Source: Plantago ovata (Eukaryota > Streptophyta > Magnoliopsida > Lamiales > Plantaginaceae). Taken from it: a stretch of DNA of 64,000 bases. Below the pieces are notes generated by a model, which saw nothing but the letters and a program-made list of their open reading frames with translations, searched no databases and was not told the origin of the DNA. Shown here piece after piece: positions 34,326-47,321 of the stretch; the stretch's first letter is position 1; each line of letters opens with the position of its first letter. A program made the position numbers and the translations under genes. The stretch is taken from the NCBI GenBank assembly GCA_028274465.1, contig CM051456.1:87344753-87408752 (forward strand), read 5' to 3'.

Positions 34326-35584
34326 TGATGAATGTGTATTTTACACTTTCATTCGAGTCTTTTTCACCTATTTTAGCTATCCTCTATGTTAATTTAGCTA
34401 TATTTTAGTACATTTTATTAGAATAGTGTCACGTTTCCCTTTAGATTTTATTTTACAGGTTTTGGTTGAAATTCGGAGATTTCTGGGCAATTATATTGAA
34501 GTTGACAAGGAATTGGTGTTCCAGAAGCCTATTTGGAGTATTTGAAGGTTTCCGGATAGGATTTGGAGTCTAGGGGCCGAATCTGGAGGTTAGAAGGCTA
34601 CTAGAGGTCATAAACCGAGTCCGAAAAGGTGAAGAAATCCAAAACCGCGTCGAAAACGCGGAAATTCCACGAAATTACTGGGGGCGAACCGCCGCAGCAC
34701 GGGGCGAACCGCCCCAGAGTTTTTTCGGGCCTATATATAGTGCTAAGTTTTCTCTCCGAAAATCATATCTTTCCAAGCCTACTTTCTCACCTCTCTCTAT
34801 AGTTTTAGGTAGGAACTTCCCGGGGCCTGTCCTGGGAGTTCCGTAGCTTAGGGGATACTTTTTCATAGCAGATTGGAGCGCGTAGGATCACAATCATCCG
34901 AAGATTGACAACCTTCGGTAACTTTGTATCTTACAGTTTTTATCTACTTATTTTATCTTCTTTCAATATGTTTTCTTCTATGATTTCTATTGATTGCATG
35001 CCTATTATGAGTAGCTAAATTTATCGTTGGTGGTAGTATGTGAATTCTTAGCGAGGGAAGATAATCATGCTAATGGCTATATCGCGCATTATACTCCGTG
35101 TCATTGCTTTATTTCGTTGATCAGTTGTAACAAAAATTCTCGTATGTTGTATTGATCATTATGCACAATTGGACACTAGTCGACCTTCAGACCAATTATC
35201 TTCGTAGTGTTGAATAATTACGGAACACATTAGGACATTCGTGATTGACTAGTCAGACCAAATTATCTTCGTAGTGCTTAATACTTGCAACAGGACACTA
35301 GATTGATTCAAAGATCTCTATGCAAGACCGAGGAATTTATGCATGATTATCGACCCATTATGTTAAGAAGGACCATACTATCACCAATCTCCATTATCTG
35401 CTAGAAACCCCCTATTGCTATCTGTCTGCTGTTTTTATATTCTTAATTAGATTTGATAAAGCTAGTATAGTCCTGAGAGAACGACACTCGAGTCATTCTA
35501 CTACTACACTACGGTTTTCGTTGTAGTTGTGGATTGCCTTTGGCTAATTACAAATTTATTTGACTGAATCTGACACGTTCATCA
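34326..35584 (+). repeat. 5' LTR of B
   Basis: 1259 bp, TGATGAATG..TTCATCA. Promoter block: GC-rich inverted repeats at 34680-34715 (GGGGCGAACCGCCCC at 34701-34715) then TATA CTATATATAG at 34731-34740. Confidence 0.93.
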
Positions 35585-35587
35585 AAT

Positions 35588-35605
35588 TGGCGCCGTTGCC
35601 GGGGA
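35588..35605 (+). promoter_or_regulatory. Primer-binding site of B
   Basis: TGGCGCCGTTGCCGGGGA, three bases after the LTR; the form used by Athila elements and consistent with tRNA-Asp. Confidence 0.85.
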
Positions 35606-35746
35606 CTATACTCCTTTTTTCTGTTTAATTTGTTTTTATTTACAGCTTTAGATTCCTAATTCTATTAGTTTAGTTTTCCTTTTTAATCTCTTTCTGCTTT
35701 CCTAGTTTGTTTCTAATCACCTTTCCTTGTCTGTCACAGATAGTGT

Positions 35747-37900
35747 ATGCCGCATACACGTTCTGCAGGAACACCGCTTGCTAATTCAATTGCTGAGATC
35801 GACAGAGTCTACCACCAAAGAAGGCGACTACTTGAAAGGCGCGCACTAGAGGAAATAGAGGAAACCGATTTCTCTGAATCTCTACTTAGTCTATTCAAGG
35901 AAACCGACGGAATGGCAGAAGCTAGACCACTGAAGGCATGGGTACAACCCACCAAGGATCGTATGAGGGGACCGGCGATAGTTCTTTCGTCTGCAACCCG
36001 AGATCTGGAGATCAAGAACCACGCATTCCAACAACTTCCGAGGTTCTATGGCTTATCAAGGGAAGATGTGATGGGGTACTTGCACGATATCGATGATTTC
36101 GTCAACCAACTCCCACGACCCGGAGCTGACATAACAACGGATGAGTTGAGGATGAAGGTTTTTGCTATGGGACTTGGCGACAGAGCCAAGTCATGGCTGA
36201 GCTCTCTTCCAGCAGGCTCGCTGGACACTTGGGAAAAGGTTTTTTCAGCTTTCATGGAGAAATACTTCCCACACAATCTGACTACCGCGCTAAAGGCGCA
36301 GATCACTGGATTCAAGCAGGACTATGATGAGACCATCTACACCGCGTTCGAGAGGTTTCAAGATCTCACGAACAAGTGCCCTCACCATGGTTTTGAACTT
36401 TCCGACCTAGTCCAACACTTCTACAATGGACTAACCTTCGAGAACCAACAAGTGGTGGATTTCCAATGCCGAGGCAATATTTGGGAGGAAACCGCAGAAG
36501 CCGTCTGGGCAGTTTTCGAAAGGCTTGCTAAGGGTTCGCAGTTCAAGGACCCAAGAGCAATGGTTAGGAGACGTGGACCTGAAGCTCCACCGACTCAAGA
36601 AGCCCCTATGTACAGGGGGAATGGGGATCAATTCGAGTGCTTTACCAACGAATTGAAGCAAGTCCTCAAGAGCGCCACCGGAACAACTGTTTCGAACGAA
36701 GTATGCCGAATATGCAAGAACTATGGGCATGGGGCTCATATGTGTAGATCGGAACTGGCATACGATGATGGCAACTAGGCTCGAGGAGGCGAAGAAGAAG
36801 CCTTTGCTACGGAATTTGGCACTCAAGAAGTTAGCTACGGACAAGACGGTAGGAATCCTCGAGGTGGATTTTGGAGAAGAGGATACCGTAACAATCAAGG
36901 ATATGCACCGGCTAACCAAACTTATGGACCTAACCAAGACCGTAGTAGGCTGAACTATGGTAATGACCACTGCGAAAACCCCGTTCCGAAAGAGCCACCG
37001 AAGTCGAAGACGGCTCAACTGATGGAGAACTTGCAAAAGATGGTCGATCACACACAAAGTTTTCTCAAACGGTATGAAGAAGATTCTGAGAAGACTAGGG
37101 CAAGGCTCGATAGGTTGGAAGAGAGCACTATGCTTGCCCATCAAAAGATGCAAGAGTTGATCGACCGAGGAGCAAGTAGGGAACAAGGCAAACTGCCTAG
37201 CAGCACTGTGAAATCGAATGCCATTACATTGGCTGATGATGTGCCTGACGAAATCACCATCAGGAAGGTTGTTAGGTGCAAGTGTTGCATGAAGGAAGAA
37301 CTTCTACAGGCTGAGGAAAAAGAGAAGGGCCTTGGTTCTGACACAAGTGATGAGGAGCAAGAGGATCCCGAACCACTCCCTAAAAGTTTCGATGTTAAGG
37401 TAGGGATTGGTGAGCTTGAGGACGTCCGTGCCACACTAGACACGGGATCCTACTCGAACATAATTCCTTTGAATGTGTTTGAAAAGAGCAACATCGGAAA
37501 ACTATCTGAGCAAAGGGCTATTGTGCAACTGGCGGATGGATCCTTTATGAGACCCGAGGGCGTTGTGAAAAATGTGTTGGTCAAGATTGGTGAAGCATCT
37601 ATATACACCAATTTTGTAGTTATCCCGGCGTCTGCACCTGGAACGGGGGATGTCATACACTTAGGGCAAACATTCTTGACTAAACTACGCTCAGTGATGG
37701 ATATCTACCAAAGAACTTGCACCATCGAAGTGAATGGCAAGCAACACGTGTTGTAAGCCATACCTGATCCACCTGAAACGCCTGATATTACTACTCACTA
37801 CTGTGGTCTTGCAGCCTATATTCTTTCTTATTCACAGGTTCGTGGCATGGAAAGGAGATCAATGAAGGGGAAGCCTAGTACCCGCAAAAAGAAGAGATAG
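35747..37900 (+). pseudogene. gag-protease of element B (two nonsense codons)
   Basis: Same frame and gene order as the intact D copy, with over 90% similar residues by eye. It carries Retrotrans_gag, a CCHC knuckle (CRICKNYGHGAHMC), helical linker, CKCC cluster and aspartic protease DTGS (at about 37438-37449). A Trp codon has become TAG at 36776-36778 and a Lys codon TAA at 37754-37756; otherwise the frame is open to the basic C-terminus at 37900. The first stop would yield a capsid-like gag without protease. Confidence 0.88.
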
Positions 37901-40900
37901 GCGCATACAGGAGTCGAGTCAAAGACTTTAGACAATGACGCTATCCGGGAGGCAACCCGGAATTTTTATCGCTTTCTTTACTGCTTTTCTGCATGCATTC
38001 ATTCTTGAACTATTTGCTTCTCGTATGCGAATTTGTTCATGCCTGTGTCGTATATGCTTATGTTTTAGTGAGATTCTTCGAGTGTTTTTTTTGAAAAAAT
38101 TGGTTTCGGGATTCAAATCGCATTTTCTGACATCGGGACCCGTCTCCCCGCATTGGGGAGCACGGGGCGAACGCCCCATGTGGGGGGCGAACCGCCTCGC
38201 ACGTGGGGCGAACCGCCCCACGGTTCCAGATCTTCAAAAACGCGAATTTCAACCCCAAAACCTTATTTTCTTCATTCTTCTTCATCCATACTCCCAGAAA
38301 ACCCGAAAATTGCGATTTCACATCTAAATCTTCATAACTTCTTCATTTCTTGACCAAATTGAGTGTTCTTTAGCTTAATTCGAAGCCTATTTCACGATCT
38401 ATCATCCTATCCGAACAGATTTCATCCTAAATCGTTAGATTTGCAGATCTGAGGTATCATCCTTAGAAACCTAATTTTCAAATTTGGGGGTTTTCTATTT
38501 TGAGCTTCAATTATGCTTATTTGATGCATGGGTATGTTGTTTGTATGATTAGACATGTTATTTACTAGCATGCTCAATTTTGCTTGGATTTTTGATTTAG
38601 GTATTTTGCTGCTAGATGATATATCTTGTTCTGCAATATGTCTTTATCTTTGATTTCTTGCATATGATTGTGTTTATTGATGTAATGTTGGCGGATTTGA
38701 CATTAGAATGCTTAATAGTTGAATATGAGGATTTATGATGGTAGAATATTTGCGCTGCTATGGTATGAATTGAGCCTTGTTATCAAGGATATTGGTTGTC
38801 TAGAAAGAGCATGATGTGATGTATTGCATGTAGTAGTTACTTTGGTATGTTGCAAGAAGCTAGGCTAGACATTACGGTTTGGGGAGCTTGATTGTTGATT
38901 TTCTCACTTGATTATTTCGCTCATGCACTAGCATATTTTTGAGTCTGTTTTGTGTCATACGAGGTGCTAATCGCTGTTTATAAGTACCATACCAAGGGAA
39001 GGGAGCATTCCCGTATGATTGCTGTGAAGAACCATGTCAAGGAAGGTGATCTCGCTAGATGTGCGTTCGAGCCAAGGGGTTTTGCAACAACGTCGTGGAT
39101 TATCCAAGAGGAGGATCTAGAGTACACCTGGAGTAAGGACTCCTATGCCTATTCATGCACCACTGAATGGACAGAAACCGTTATTACATCATCACTCCAT
39201 CACAAGGACTGCAAAGTTCGTGCGAACTGGAAGGTACCGGGACATTCTCGCAGCGACGGATTTGATCTTGAGTTCGCAGTTGCTAGAAGGTTCCGAAGCG
39301 CTAGCTTGGTTCCAAAACATAATGACATGGGTACTCAGCACCTTGTTGGGGCGCCCCTTGCCTGCCTCTAAAAGGAGCATAACCTTGATATTGGGAGCAT
39401 CAACTGTAGAGAATGTGGTTGACATTGGAAAACATGGAAGACAACCTCTGAATACCCAAACAGCTTGCTGTAACCTCCTTGGGGTGTGAAATGCTGGGGG
39501 GAAGGACCTGATACCACTTGCCTTTCCCCTTCAACAGTTCACAAGCTATTGGAGAGATACCGGGTGGAAGATTCCATAACAGAGGCAGCCAATCTTGAAG
39601 ATTCCTTTCGACACTGCAACTCTACTAGTGAGGATGTGCGTGATAGTCGTGACAATGAAGGCCATACGGGCAATAATGATTCTGATAGAGGAGTTGTTCC
39701 TATACAGCCTATGATTGGAACTACCACGCCTACCAGAAGACCTGATGACTCCCTATAAAGCTCGTAGAGGAGGCCCAATAACTCATCAGCAGCATACTCA
39801 GCCGACCGAGGCCAAACCATGGGGTAACATCTAGTATCACATCTTATTTCCTCATTTTCTTACTTCTAGGGACTAGCGTTAATTTCATGAGGGGGGATGG
39901 GATTTAAGTGATCAGATGTTGTTAGTTTGGAGCTTGGCATTGGTAGGATGAGTATAGTACCTCGCATGCTTTTTCTGTCTGCATTTGCATTTGCACGTTT
40001 ACTGCTTTCTTAGATTTTTTAGGTTGCATTTCACTACATTCATCCTAGGGTAGTCTTGCATGTTTAATATGGAGTTTATTGCCGAATTTTTTGAACTTTT
40101 TTATTGGGTAGATGAACTAGCTATGCCATTAATCGTATGCTTCATCTCTATGAATTTGTTTGAGGTTTTTCTCGATTGGCTTGTCACATTTATGTATTGC
40201 ACTTAATTAAGCATGGTAGTCTCGACATCACTTAGTGGTGTTTTCTCTACTGCGGTTCACGAAGGCCTTTATAATAGGATGATACATGTTAGGTTCTTAT
40301 GGTTGTTTCCTGAGTAATTATGTACCTAAGAGGCAACAAGTCTTCACCATGCTTTGAGATTGCTAAATGCCTAGGAAGGAGGTTGTGTGATCCTTTGTTT
40401 ATAACCTATTCTTCCGAATAGGTTTGGGGAGGGGGATACACTATCATAGACTTGTTTCTGTTTTTCATTTTTCGTATCGTGAGTTTATTTTTCCTTTTTC
40501 GTGAATTTTGTACTCCAACCTATTCTTTCGAATAGGTTTGGGGAAGTCGTGTGAGTCATTTTGTTTCTCTTTTTGTTATGCTACTGCTGGCTAGAAAAAT
40601 CGAAAAAAAGAAGAAAGAAAAATTCCAGAAAAAAGAGAAAAAGAAAATGAAAAAAGAATCTGGAAAGAAAAAAAGAAAAGAAAAGAAGACCCCAAAAAAG
40701 CAAAGAAGGGTCCAAAAAAGAAAGCCAAAAGCAGTTTAGCAAAGTTTTGAGTCTTTTCCATTTTTGTAATGTTCGTAATCGTGTTTTTCTATTTTTATAT
40801 TTTATCTTTTTTGTCTTGAGTGTCATCTGTTCTAGACCACCCTCGTCCTGCCATTCAGGAAGTGGTGAATAGCTTAAGACTTTACTTAAGAGATGGGTAG

Positions 40901-41335
40901 AATAGGGGAGTGTTATCTTTTATAGGGAACCCTCCTTCGTTTGATGAGAGCCAGTACTGGTTCGACCTCTTTTGAGGAAAGTCTTAACATGGTGGAACAA
41001 CAGTAAGTCCTCAGTTTCATAGGCACGGGACAACCATTCGTATCTTAGCATGCTTCATTACGTCGTCACTGACTAGGTCCAGGTAGAGAATGTTACGAGA
41101 GACTATCTTGTCTTGACATAAGTGCTTATGTGGAAGTGTATAAGTCAATCGAGATATTCTTCAACCTATATTCATGCTTTGATTTATATGGTTTTTGTTC
41201 ATATGCTATTTGGTAGATTCAGTAGATTAGTTCATTTTATTTGGCATGAAACTCCATTTTTGTGTCTTGCATGTTTTTTGTATTAGAGTCTAGCTTAGTT
41301 GCTTGAGGACAAGCAAAGGTTCGGTTTGGGGAGTT
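37901..41335 (+). other. Long noncoding 3' region of B
   Basis: About 3.4 kb between gag and 3' LTR where polymerase genes would lie in a full Athila. The ORFs (such as 38952-39371 and 39145-39489) overlap in different frames and resemble nothing I know. It holds a GC hairpin cluster (38141-38222), four copies of GGTTTGGGGA (near 38878, 40421, 40535 and the true tract at 41323), two CCTATTC..GAATAGG hairpins and a purine-rich stretch (40597-40738). Much of it aligns by eye with the same region of C in reverse orientation (43547-45489), so it has been kept although it does not code. Confidence 0.6.
40403..40538 (+). repeat. Pair of CCTATTC..GAATAGG hairpins each followed by a polypurine-like GGTTTGGGGA
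   Basis: Hairpins at 40403-40424 (loop TTCC) and 40517-40538 (loop TTTC) have 9-bp arms. C has the equivalents at 44339-44360 and 44448-44469, the second with one arm mismatch. In each case a purine tract like the authentic one at the 3' LTR follows directly. Confidence 0.8.
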
Positions 41336-42595
41336 TGATGAATGTGTATTTTACACTTTCATTCGAGTCTTTTTCACCTATTTTAGCTATCCTCTATGTT
41401 AATTTAGCTATATTTTAGTACATTTTATTAGAATAGTGTCAAGTTTCCCTTTAGATTTTATTTTACAGGTTTTGGTTGAAATTCGAAGATTTCTGGGCAA
41501 TTATATTGAAGTTGACAAGGAATTGGTGTTCCAAAAGCCTATTTGGAGTATCTGAAGGTTTCCGGATAGGATTTGGAGTCTAGGGGCCGAATCTGGAGGT
41601 TAGAAGGCTACTAGAAGTCATAAACCGAGTCCGAAAAGGTGAAGAAATCCAAAACCGCGTCGAAAACGCGGAAATTCCGCGAAATTACTGGGGGGCGAAC
41701 CGCCGCAGCACGGGGCGAACCGCCCCAGAGTTTTTTCGGGCCTATATATAGTGCTCAGTTTTCTCTCCGAAAATCATATCTTTCCAAGCCTACTTTCTCA
41801 CCTCTCTCTATAGTTTTAGGTAGGAACTTCCCGGGGCCTGTCCTGGGAGTTCCGTAGCTTAGGGGATACTTTTTCATAGCAAAATGGAGCGCGTAGGATC
41901 ACAATCATCCGGAGATTGAAAACCTTCGGTAACTTTGTATCTTACAGTTTTTATCTACTTATTTTATCTTCTTTCAATATGTTTTCTTCTATGATTTCTA
42001 TTGATTGCATGCCTATTATGAGTAGCTAAATTTATCGTTGGTGGTAGTATCTGAATTCTTAGCGAGGGAAGATAATCATGCTAATGCCTATATCGCGCAT
42101 TATACTCCGTGTCATTGATTTATTTCGTTGATCAGTTGTAACAAAAATTCTCGTATGTTGTATTGATCATTATGCACAATTGAACACTAGTCGACCTTCA
42201 GACCAATTATCTTCGTAGTGTTGAATAATTACGGAACACATTAGGACATTCGTGATTGACTAGTCAGACCAAATTATCTTCGTAGTGCTTAATACTTGTA
42301 ACAGGACACTAGATTGATTCAAAGATCTCTATGCAAGACCGAGGAATTTATGCATGATTATCGACCCATTATGTTAAGAAGGACCATACTATCACCAATC
42401 TCCATTATCTGCTAGAAACCCCCTATTGCTATCTGTCTGCTGTTTTTATATTCTTAATTAGATTTGATAAAGCTAGTATAGTCCTGAGAGAACGACACTC
42501 GAGTCATTCTACTACTACACTACGGTTTTCGTTGTAGTTGTGGATTGCCTTTGGCTAATTACAACTATATTTGACTGAATCTGTCACGTTCATCA
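41336..42595 (+). repeat. 3' LTR of B
   Basis: 1260 bp, preceded by polypurine tract GGTTTGGGGAGTT (41324-41335). TATA CTATATATAG is at 41742-41751, and GC-rich inverted repeats at 41690-41726. Confidence 0.93.
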
Positions 42596-42600
42596 ATCAT

Positions 42601-43546
42601 GCATGAAGTAATTGAAGTTTGTATAGAGATCTATGATCATGAATTGTCCTACGTGTTCCTTTCAATTCAACACTACGAAGATAGATGGCTTAGATAGATC
42701 AAAGAAATAAAACAATAAATCAAGTCTTAAACGCGCGAACCCACTCATACATAATCAAGAACCCTAGCTAAGAAATCACATACTATCACCAACGATAGAT
42801 TTAGCTACTCATATTGCAATCAACAAGAATCAAAGCAAGATTAGATGAAAACATGTTGAATGAAATAAATAAAAGCAGAAAAATTGTGAGATACAAGTTA
42901 CCAACGAAGGTTGTCAATCTCCGATGAATTGCTAATTCACAAGCAAGAATCGAAAATCAAAGATGTTCAATCTCTATGCTAAAGCTTCCAAATTAATAAG
43001 AAAAAGAGTCTTCTATGCAATTAATTCCCAGAACAGGCTCTGGAGAATTTGTCTCTCCAAATAATGTGAAAAGGTTTGAAAAACGTAGAAAATAGGCAAA
43101 GATATATATAGCTGCGGAAACTCCCCAGGCGAACCGCCCCAAGTGCCAGGCGATTCTCCTGGTGCGGGGCGATTCGCCCCACGTCCCAGGCGGTTCGCCT
43201 GGGACGTCCAGGTCGGTGAGAGCGAGATTTTGGTCTTCTTTTCCTTTTCGGACTCGGATTTTGCCTTCTAGTGACCTTTAAGCCTTGAAACTCGTCCCCT
43301 AGGCCTCAAAACTCGTCCGGATACTTCTAGATACACCACAGATGACCACGAAGCACCAAAACTTCATTCTCTTTACCATAATTGCCCATAAAAATATGTT
43401 TTTCACCTAAAACCTGAAAAATGCAAAGAAAAGGGAAACGTGACACTATTCTAATAAAATGCACTAAAATATAAGCTAAATTAGCCTAGAGGATAGCTAA
43501 ATTGGTGAAAAAGACTCGAATGAAAGGGTAAACTACACGTTCATCA
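42601..43546 (-). repeat. 3' LTR of C, proximal piece
   Basis: Continues the LTR interrupted by B. The promoter block has a run of four GC inverted repeats (about 43128-43204) beside GATATATATAGC (about 43101-43112). Confidence 0.9.
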
Positions 43547-45489
43547 ATCTCCCCAAACCGAAGCTTTGCTTGTCCTCAAGCAACTAAGCTAGACTCTAAT
43601 GCAAAAAACCAATGCAACACACAAAATGGAGTCTCATGCCAAATGAAATGAACTAATCTATTGAGTCTATCAAAAACTTATGAAAAATGACCATACAAAT
43701 CATAACATGGATATAGGTTGAAGAATGCCTCGATTGACTCATACACATTCACATATGCACTATGTTAAACAAGATAGTCTCTCGTAACATTCTCTACCTG
43801 GACCTAGTCAGTGACGACGTAATGAAACATGTTAAAATACGAATGGTTGTCCCGTGCCTATGAAACTGAGGACTTACTACTGTTCACCAAGTTAAGACTT
43901 TACCTCAAAGAGGTCGAACCAATACTGGCTCTCATCAAACGAAGGAGGGTTCCCTAAAAGTTCACACTCCCCTATTCTACCCATCTCTCAAGCAAAGTCA
44001 TAAACTATCACCACTTCCTGAATGACTGGACGAGGGTGGTCTAGAACAGATGACACTCAAACAAACGAAAGACACACTTTACAACTCGATTACGAACATT
44101 ACATGAATTGAAAAACGAGACAAACACTTTGTTAAACTGCTTTTTGGCTTTCTTTGGACCCTTCTTTGTTTTTTTGGGGTCTTTTCTTTTCTCTTTTTTC
44201 TTTTCCAGATTTTTTCTTTTTTCTGGATTTTTTTTCTTTTTCTTTTTTTTCGCTTTTTTTTTTTTTTTTTTTTTTTGTATATAGCTAGCAGTAGCACAAC
44301 GAAAAAGAAATTACAATGTCTCACAAACAACCTCCCCAAACCTATTCGAAAGAATAGGTTGGAGCACAAACTTTACGAAAAAGGAAACAAACTCACAACA
44401 CTCAAATTCGAAAAACAAGTCATATTGACAACATAACCCCCTCCCAAAACCTATTCGTTAGAATAAGTTTCAAACAAAGGATCACACAATCTCACACTAC
44501 CTCCTTCCTAGGCATTTAGAAATCTCAAAGCAAGGTGAAGACTTGTTGCCTCTTAGGTACATAATTACACGGGAAAACAACCACAAGACTCTAACATGCA
44601 TCATCTTATTATAAAGGCCTTCGTGAACCGCAGTAGAGAAAACACCACTAAGTGATGTCGAGACTACCAAGCTTAACTAAGTGCATATATAAATGTGACA
44701 AGCCCAACGAGGAAAACCTCAAACAAATTCATAGAGATGAAACGCATGGTCAAAGGTCATAACTAGTTAATCTACCCAATAAAAAAGTTCAAAAAATTTG
44801 AAAATAAACTCCACACAAAAACATGCAAAACTATACTAGGATGAATGTAGTGTATGCAACTAAATACTAGAAAGCGGTAAACGTGCAAATGCAAATGCAA
44901 ACAAAAGGTTTCACGAGTTTATTATAAGCAAAATAAGTATAGAGATAGCCAGCGATAACGCCCCCCCCCCCCCCCAAAACCTGAACGTCGTCGCTCGTCC
45001 CGAACGTCAAAAGTGGATTTAAGGTGAGAGCTAACTTGTACCTGTAACCTATATGAGTCCAGGAAACTCGTGAGAAATCAAAACAGGTGATAAAAGAAGC
45101 AAAAAAGATTAATAATTTAGCATAGAGGAAGAAAATCGGATGTCCGGACGAAAATCCGGATACCCGGGTTTCTGGACACCCGGGGCGAACCGCCCCAGGT
45201 GGGGGGCGATTCGCCTGGGGTGTCCAGAACACCCCAGGCGTTCTGGACTTGCTGGGGGGCGGTTCGCCTGGAATCTCCAGACTCCTGGAGATTTCCTTTT
45301 TCTCCCAAAAACGCCAAATTACCATCTTAAAACTTATTTTATCACCAAAAACATATGAAAACATAAAATAAGACATAATGACATGCTCAAAATAAATATG
45401 CATGCAATGCAAAAAGCAATAAAACTCCGGGTTGCCTCCCGGATATCGCCATTGTTTAAAGAGTCTCTGACTCGACTTCTTCTCGCTCT
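43547..45489 (-). other. Noncoding 3' region of C
   Basis: Starts at the polypurine tract (ATCTCCCCAAACCGAAG on the plus strand) and runs to gag. It holds the reverse complement of the purine stretch seen in B (44137-44275), two CCTATTC..GAATAGG hairpins, a run of about 15 C (around 44961-44976), and a dense cluster of GC inverted repeats (45165-45300: CCCGGGTTTCTGGACACCCGG-type, GGGGCGAACCGCCCC, CCAGGCG../..CGCCTGG). No credible ORF. Confidence 0.6.
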
Positions 45490-47321
45490 TTAGTTCTTGT
45501 CCTTACGGGTACTAGACTTCCCCTTCATTGATCTCTTCCTCATACCTAGTACCTGAGAATGAGAATGTACATATACAGCAAGACCAAAGTAGTTAATAGA
45601 ATGAGAAGCATTGAAGTGAGGACTAGGATCAGATATGGCTCGCAACACATGTTGCTTGCCATCCACCTCGATGGTGCAAGTTCTTCGGTAGATGTCGATT
45701 ACGGAGTGTAGCTTAGTCAAGAATGTTCGCCCCAAGAGAACAACATCACCCATCCCAGGAGTAGACGCCGGCATCACAACAAAGTTGGTGTATACACAAG
45801 CTTCACCAATCTTAACCAATACGTTCTTCACAATGCCTTCGGGTCGTACAAAGGATCCATCCGCAAGTTGCACAATAGCCTTATGCTCCGAAAGCTCTCC
45901 AAGGCCACTCTTCTCAAACACATTCATATGGAGCACATTCGAGTAAGATCCCGTATCTAGTGTAGCACGGACATCTTCAAGTTCACCAATTCCAACCTTA
46001 ACATCGAAACTATCAGGAATTGGTTCGGGATCTTCTTGCTCCATATCGCTAACATTAAACCAAGGTCCTTCTCTTCTTCCTTGGCTAGTGGGGGCTCACC
46101 ATCCTTGCAACACTCACATTTAGCAACTTTCTTGATAGTGATCTCAACAGGAAGATCACACATCAAAGTAATGGACATCGACTTTTCAGTGTTGCTAGGC
46201 AACTTCCCTTGCTCCCTACTTGCTCCACGGTCAATCAACTCTTGCATCTTTTGATGAGCAAGCCTAGTGCTTGCCTCCAACTGATCAAGTGTCGCCCTTG
46301 TCTTCTCCGAATCTTCTTCATAACGCTTAAGAAAACCTTTGGTGGAATCGACCAATTTTTGTAATTTATCAAAGAGAGTAGCAGACTTGGATTGAGATGC
46401 TTCATCAGGATTTCCACAATGGTCGTTTCCGGAGTTGCGATTACTACGGTCCACCCAGTAAACACTATCATTGGCCAAATCAGACCTACACATATGAGCC
46501 CCATGCCCATAATTCTTGCACACCCTACAAACTTCATTGGAAAGAGGCTGCCCCATCGAGCTCTTAAGGGCCTGCATCATCTCATGGATGAAGCCATCAA
46601 ACCTATCCCCACTCACACCGTTCAACTGCACCTCTGGTTTTGTTGGAGCTTCAGTTCCACGCCTTTTGAACATGGCCCTTGGATCCTTGAACTGAGATCC
46701 CTTAGCAAGCCTCTCAAAACACGCCGATACATCCTCGGCGGACTCCTCCCAGATATTTCCACGGCACTGGAAATCCACCACCTGTTGGCTCTCATAAGTA
46801 AGCCCATTATAGAAGTGCTGGACGAGATCAGAAAGCTCCATCCCATAGTGAGGGCACTTATTCATGAGGTCCTTGAACCTCTCGAGAGAAGTGTAGATGG
46901 TCTCATCATAGTCTTTCTTGAAACCACTGATTTGCGCCTTCAGCGCAGTAGTCAAAGTATGGGGAAACTATTTCTCCATAAAAGTAGAAAACACCTTGGC
47001 CCAGGTGTCTAGTGATCCGGCTTCCACAGAGCCTAACCATGCCTTGGCTTTATCGCCAAGCCCCATTGCAAAAACCTTCATTCCCAGCTCGTCATCCGTC
47101 ACCTCCGTGCCCGGTCTTGGGAGTTGGTTGACGAAGTCATTGATATCATGCAAATACCCGATCACGTCTTCCCTAGCCAAGCCATAGAACCTCGGGAGTT
47201 GCTGGAACATGTGGTTTTCGATTTCCAAGTCACGAGTCGCAGGCGAAACGACAATCGCTGGACCCTTCATTCGTTCCTTGTTGGGTTGAACCCATGATTT
47301 CAACAGTGGACGAGCCATCAC
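45490..47321 (-). pseudogene. gag-protease of element C (nonsense and frameshift)
   Basis: Minus strand. It starts ATG at 47321 (MMARPLLKSWVQPNKERM), shorter at the N-terminus than D and B. A Tyr codon became TAG at 46968-46970, just before FPHTLTTALKAQ. The frame then runs to about 46060 with CCHC (CRVCKNYGHGAHMC). It shifts by one within the acidic linker and resumes with the protease (ATLDTGSYSNVLHMNVFEKS) to a stop at 45490. Versus D it lacks part of the Gly/Asn/Tyr-rich segment after the knuckle. Confidence 0.85.

Larger units (their letters stand above)
34326..42595 (+). mobile_element. Element B: complete gag-protease Athila-type element, 8.3 kb
   Basis: 5' LTR 34326-35584, primer site, gag-protease with two stops, 3.4-kb noncoding 3' region, polypurine tract, 3' LTR 41336-42595, TSD ATCAT (34321-34325 and 42596-42600). 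It lies in the LTR of C in opposite orientation. The LTRs differ at roughly 20 of 1260 positions by eye. No RT, RNase H or integrase is present anywhere between the LTRs, so it must be mobilised in trans. It resembles the published TR-GAG class but also has a protease. Confidence 0.94.

Noticed and set aside
38952..39489. Two overlapping ORFs in the noncoding region of B
   Set aside because: Different frames, no recognisable domain, no clear counterpart kept open in C.
40551..40739. Lys-rich ORF and its minus-strand Phe/Leu shadow (and the mirror at 44079-44369)
   Set aside because: Direct translation of a purine-rich low-complexity tract in the noncoding region of B and C.
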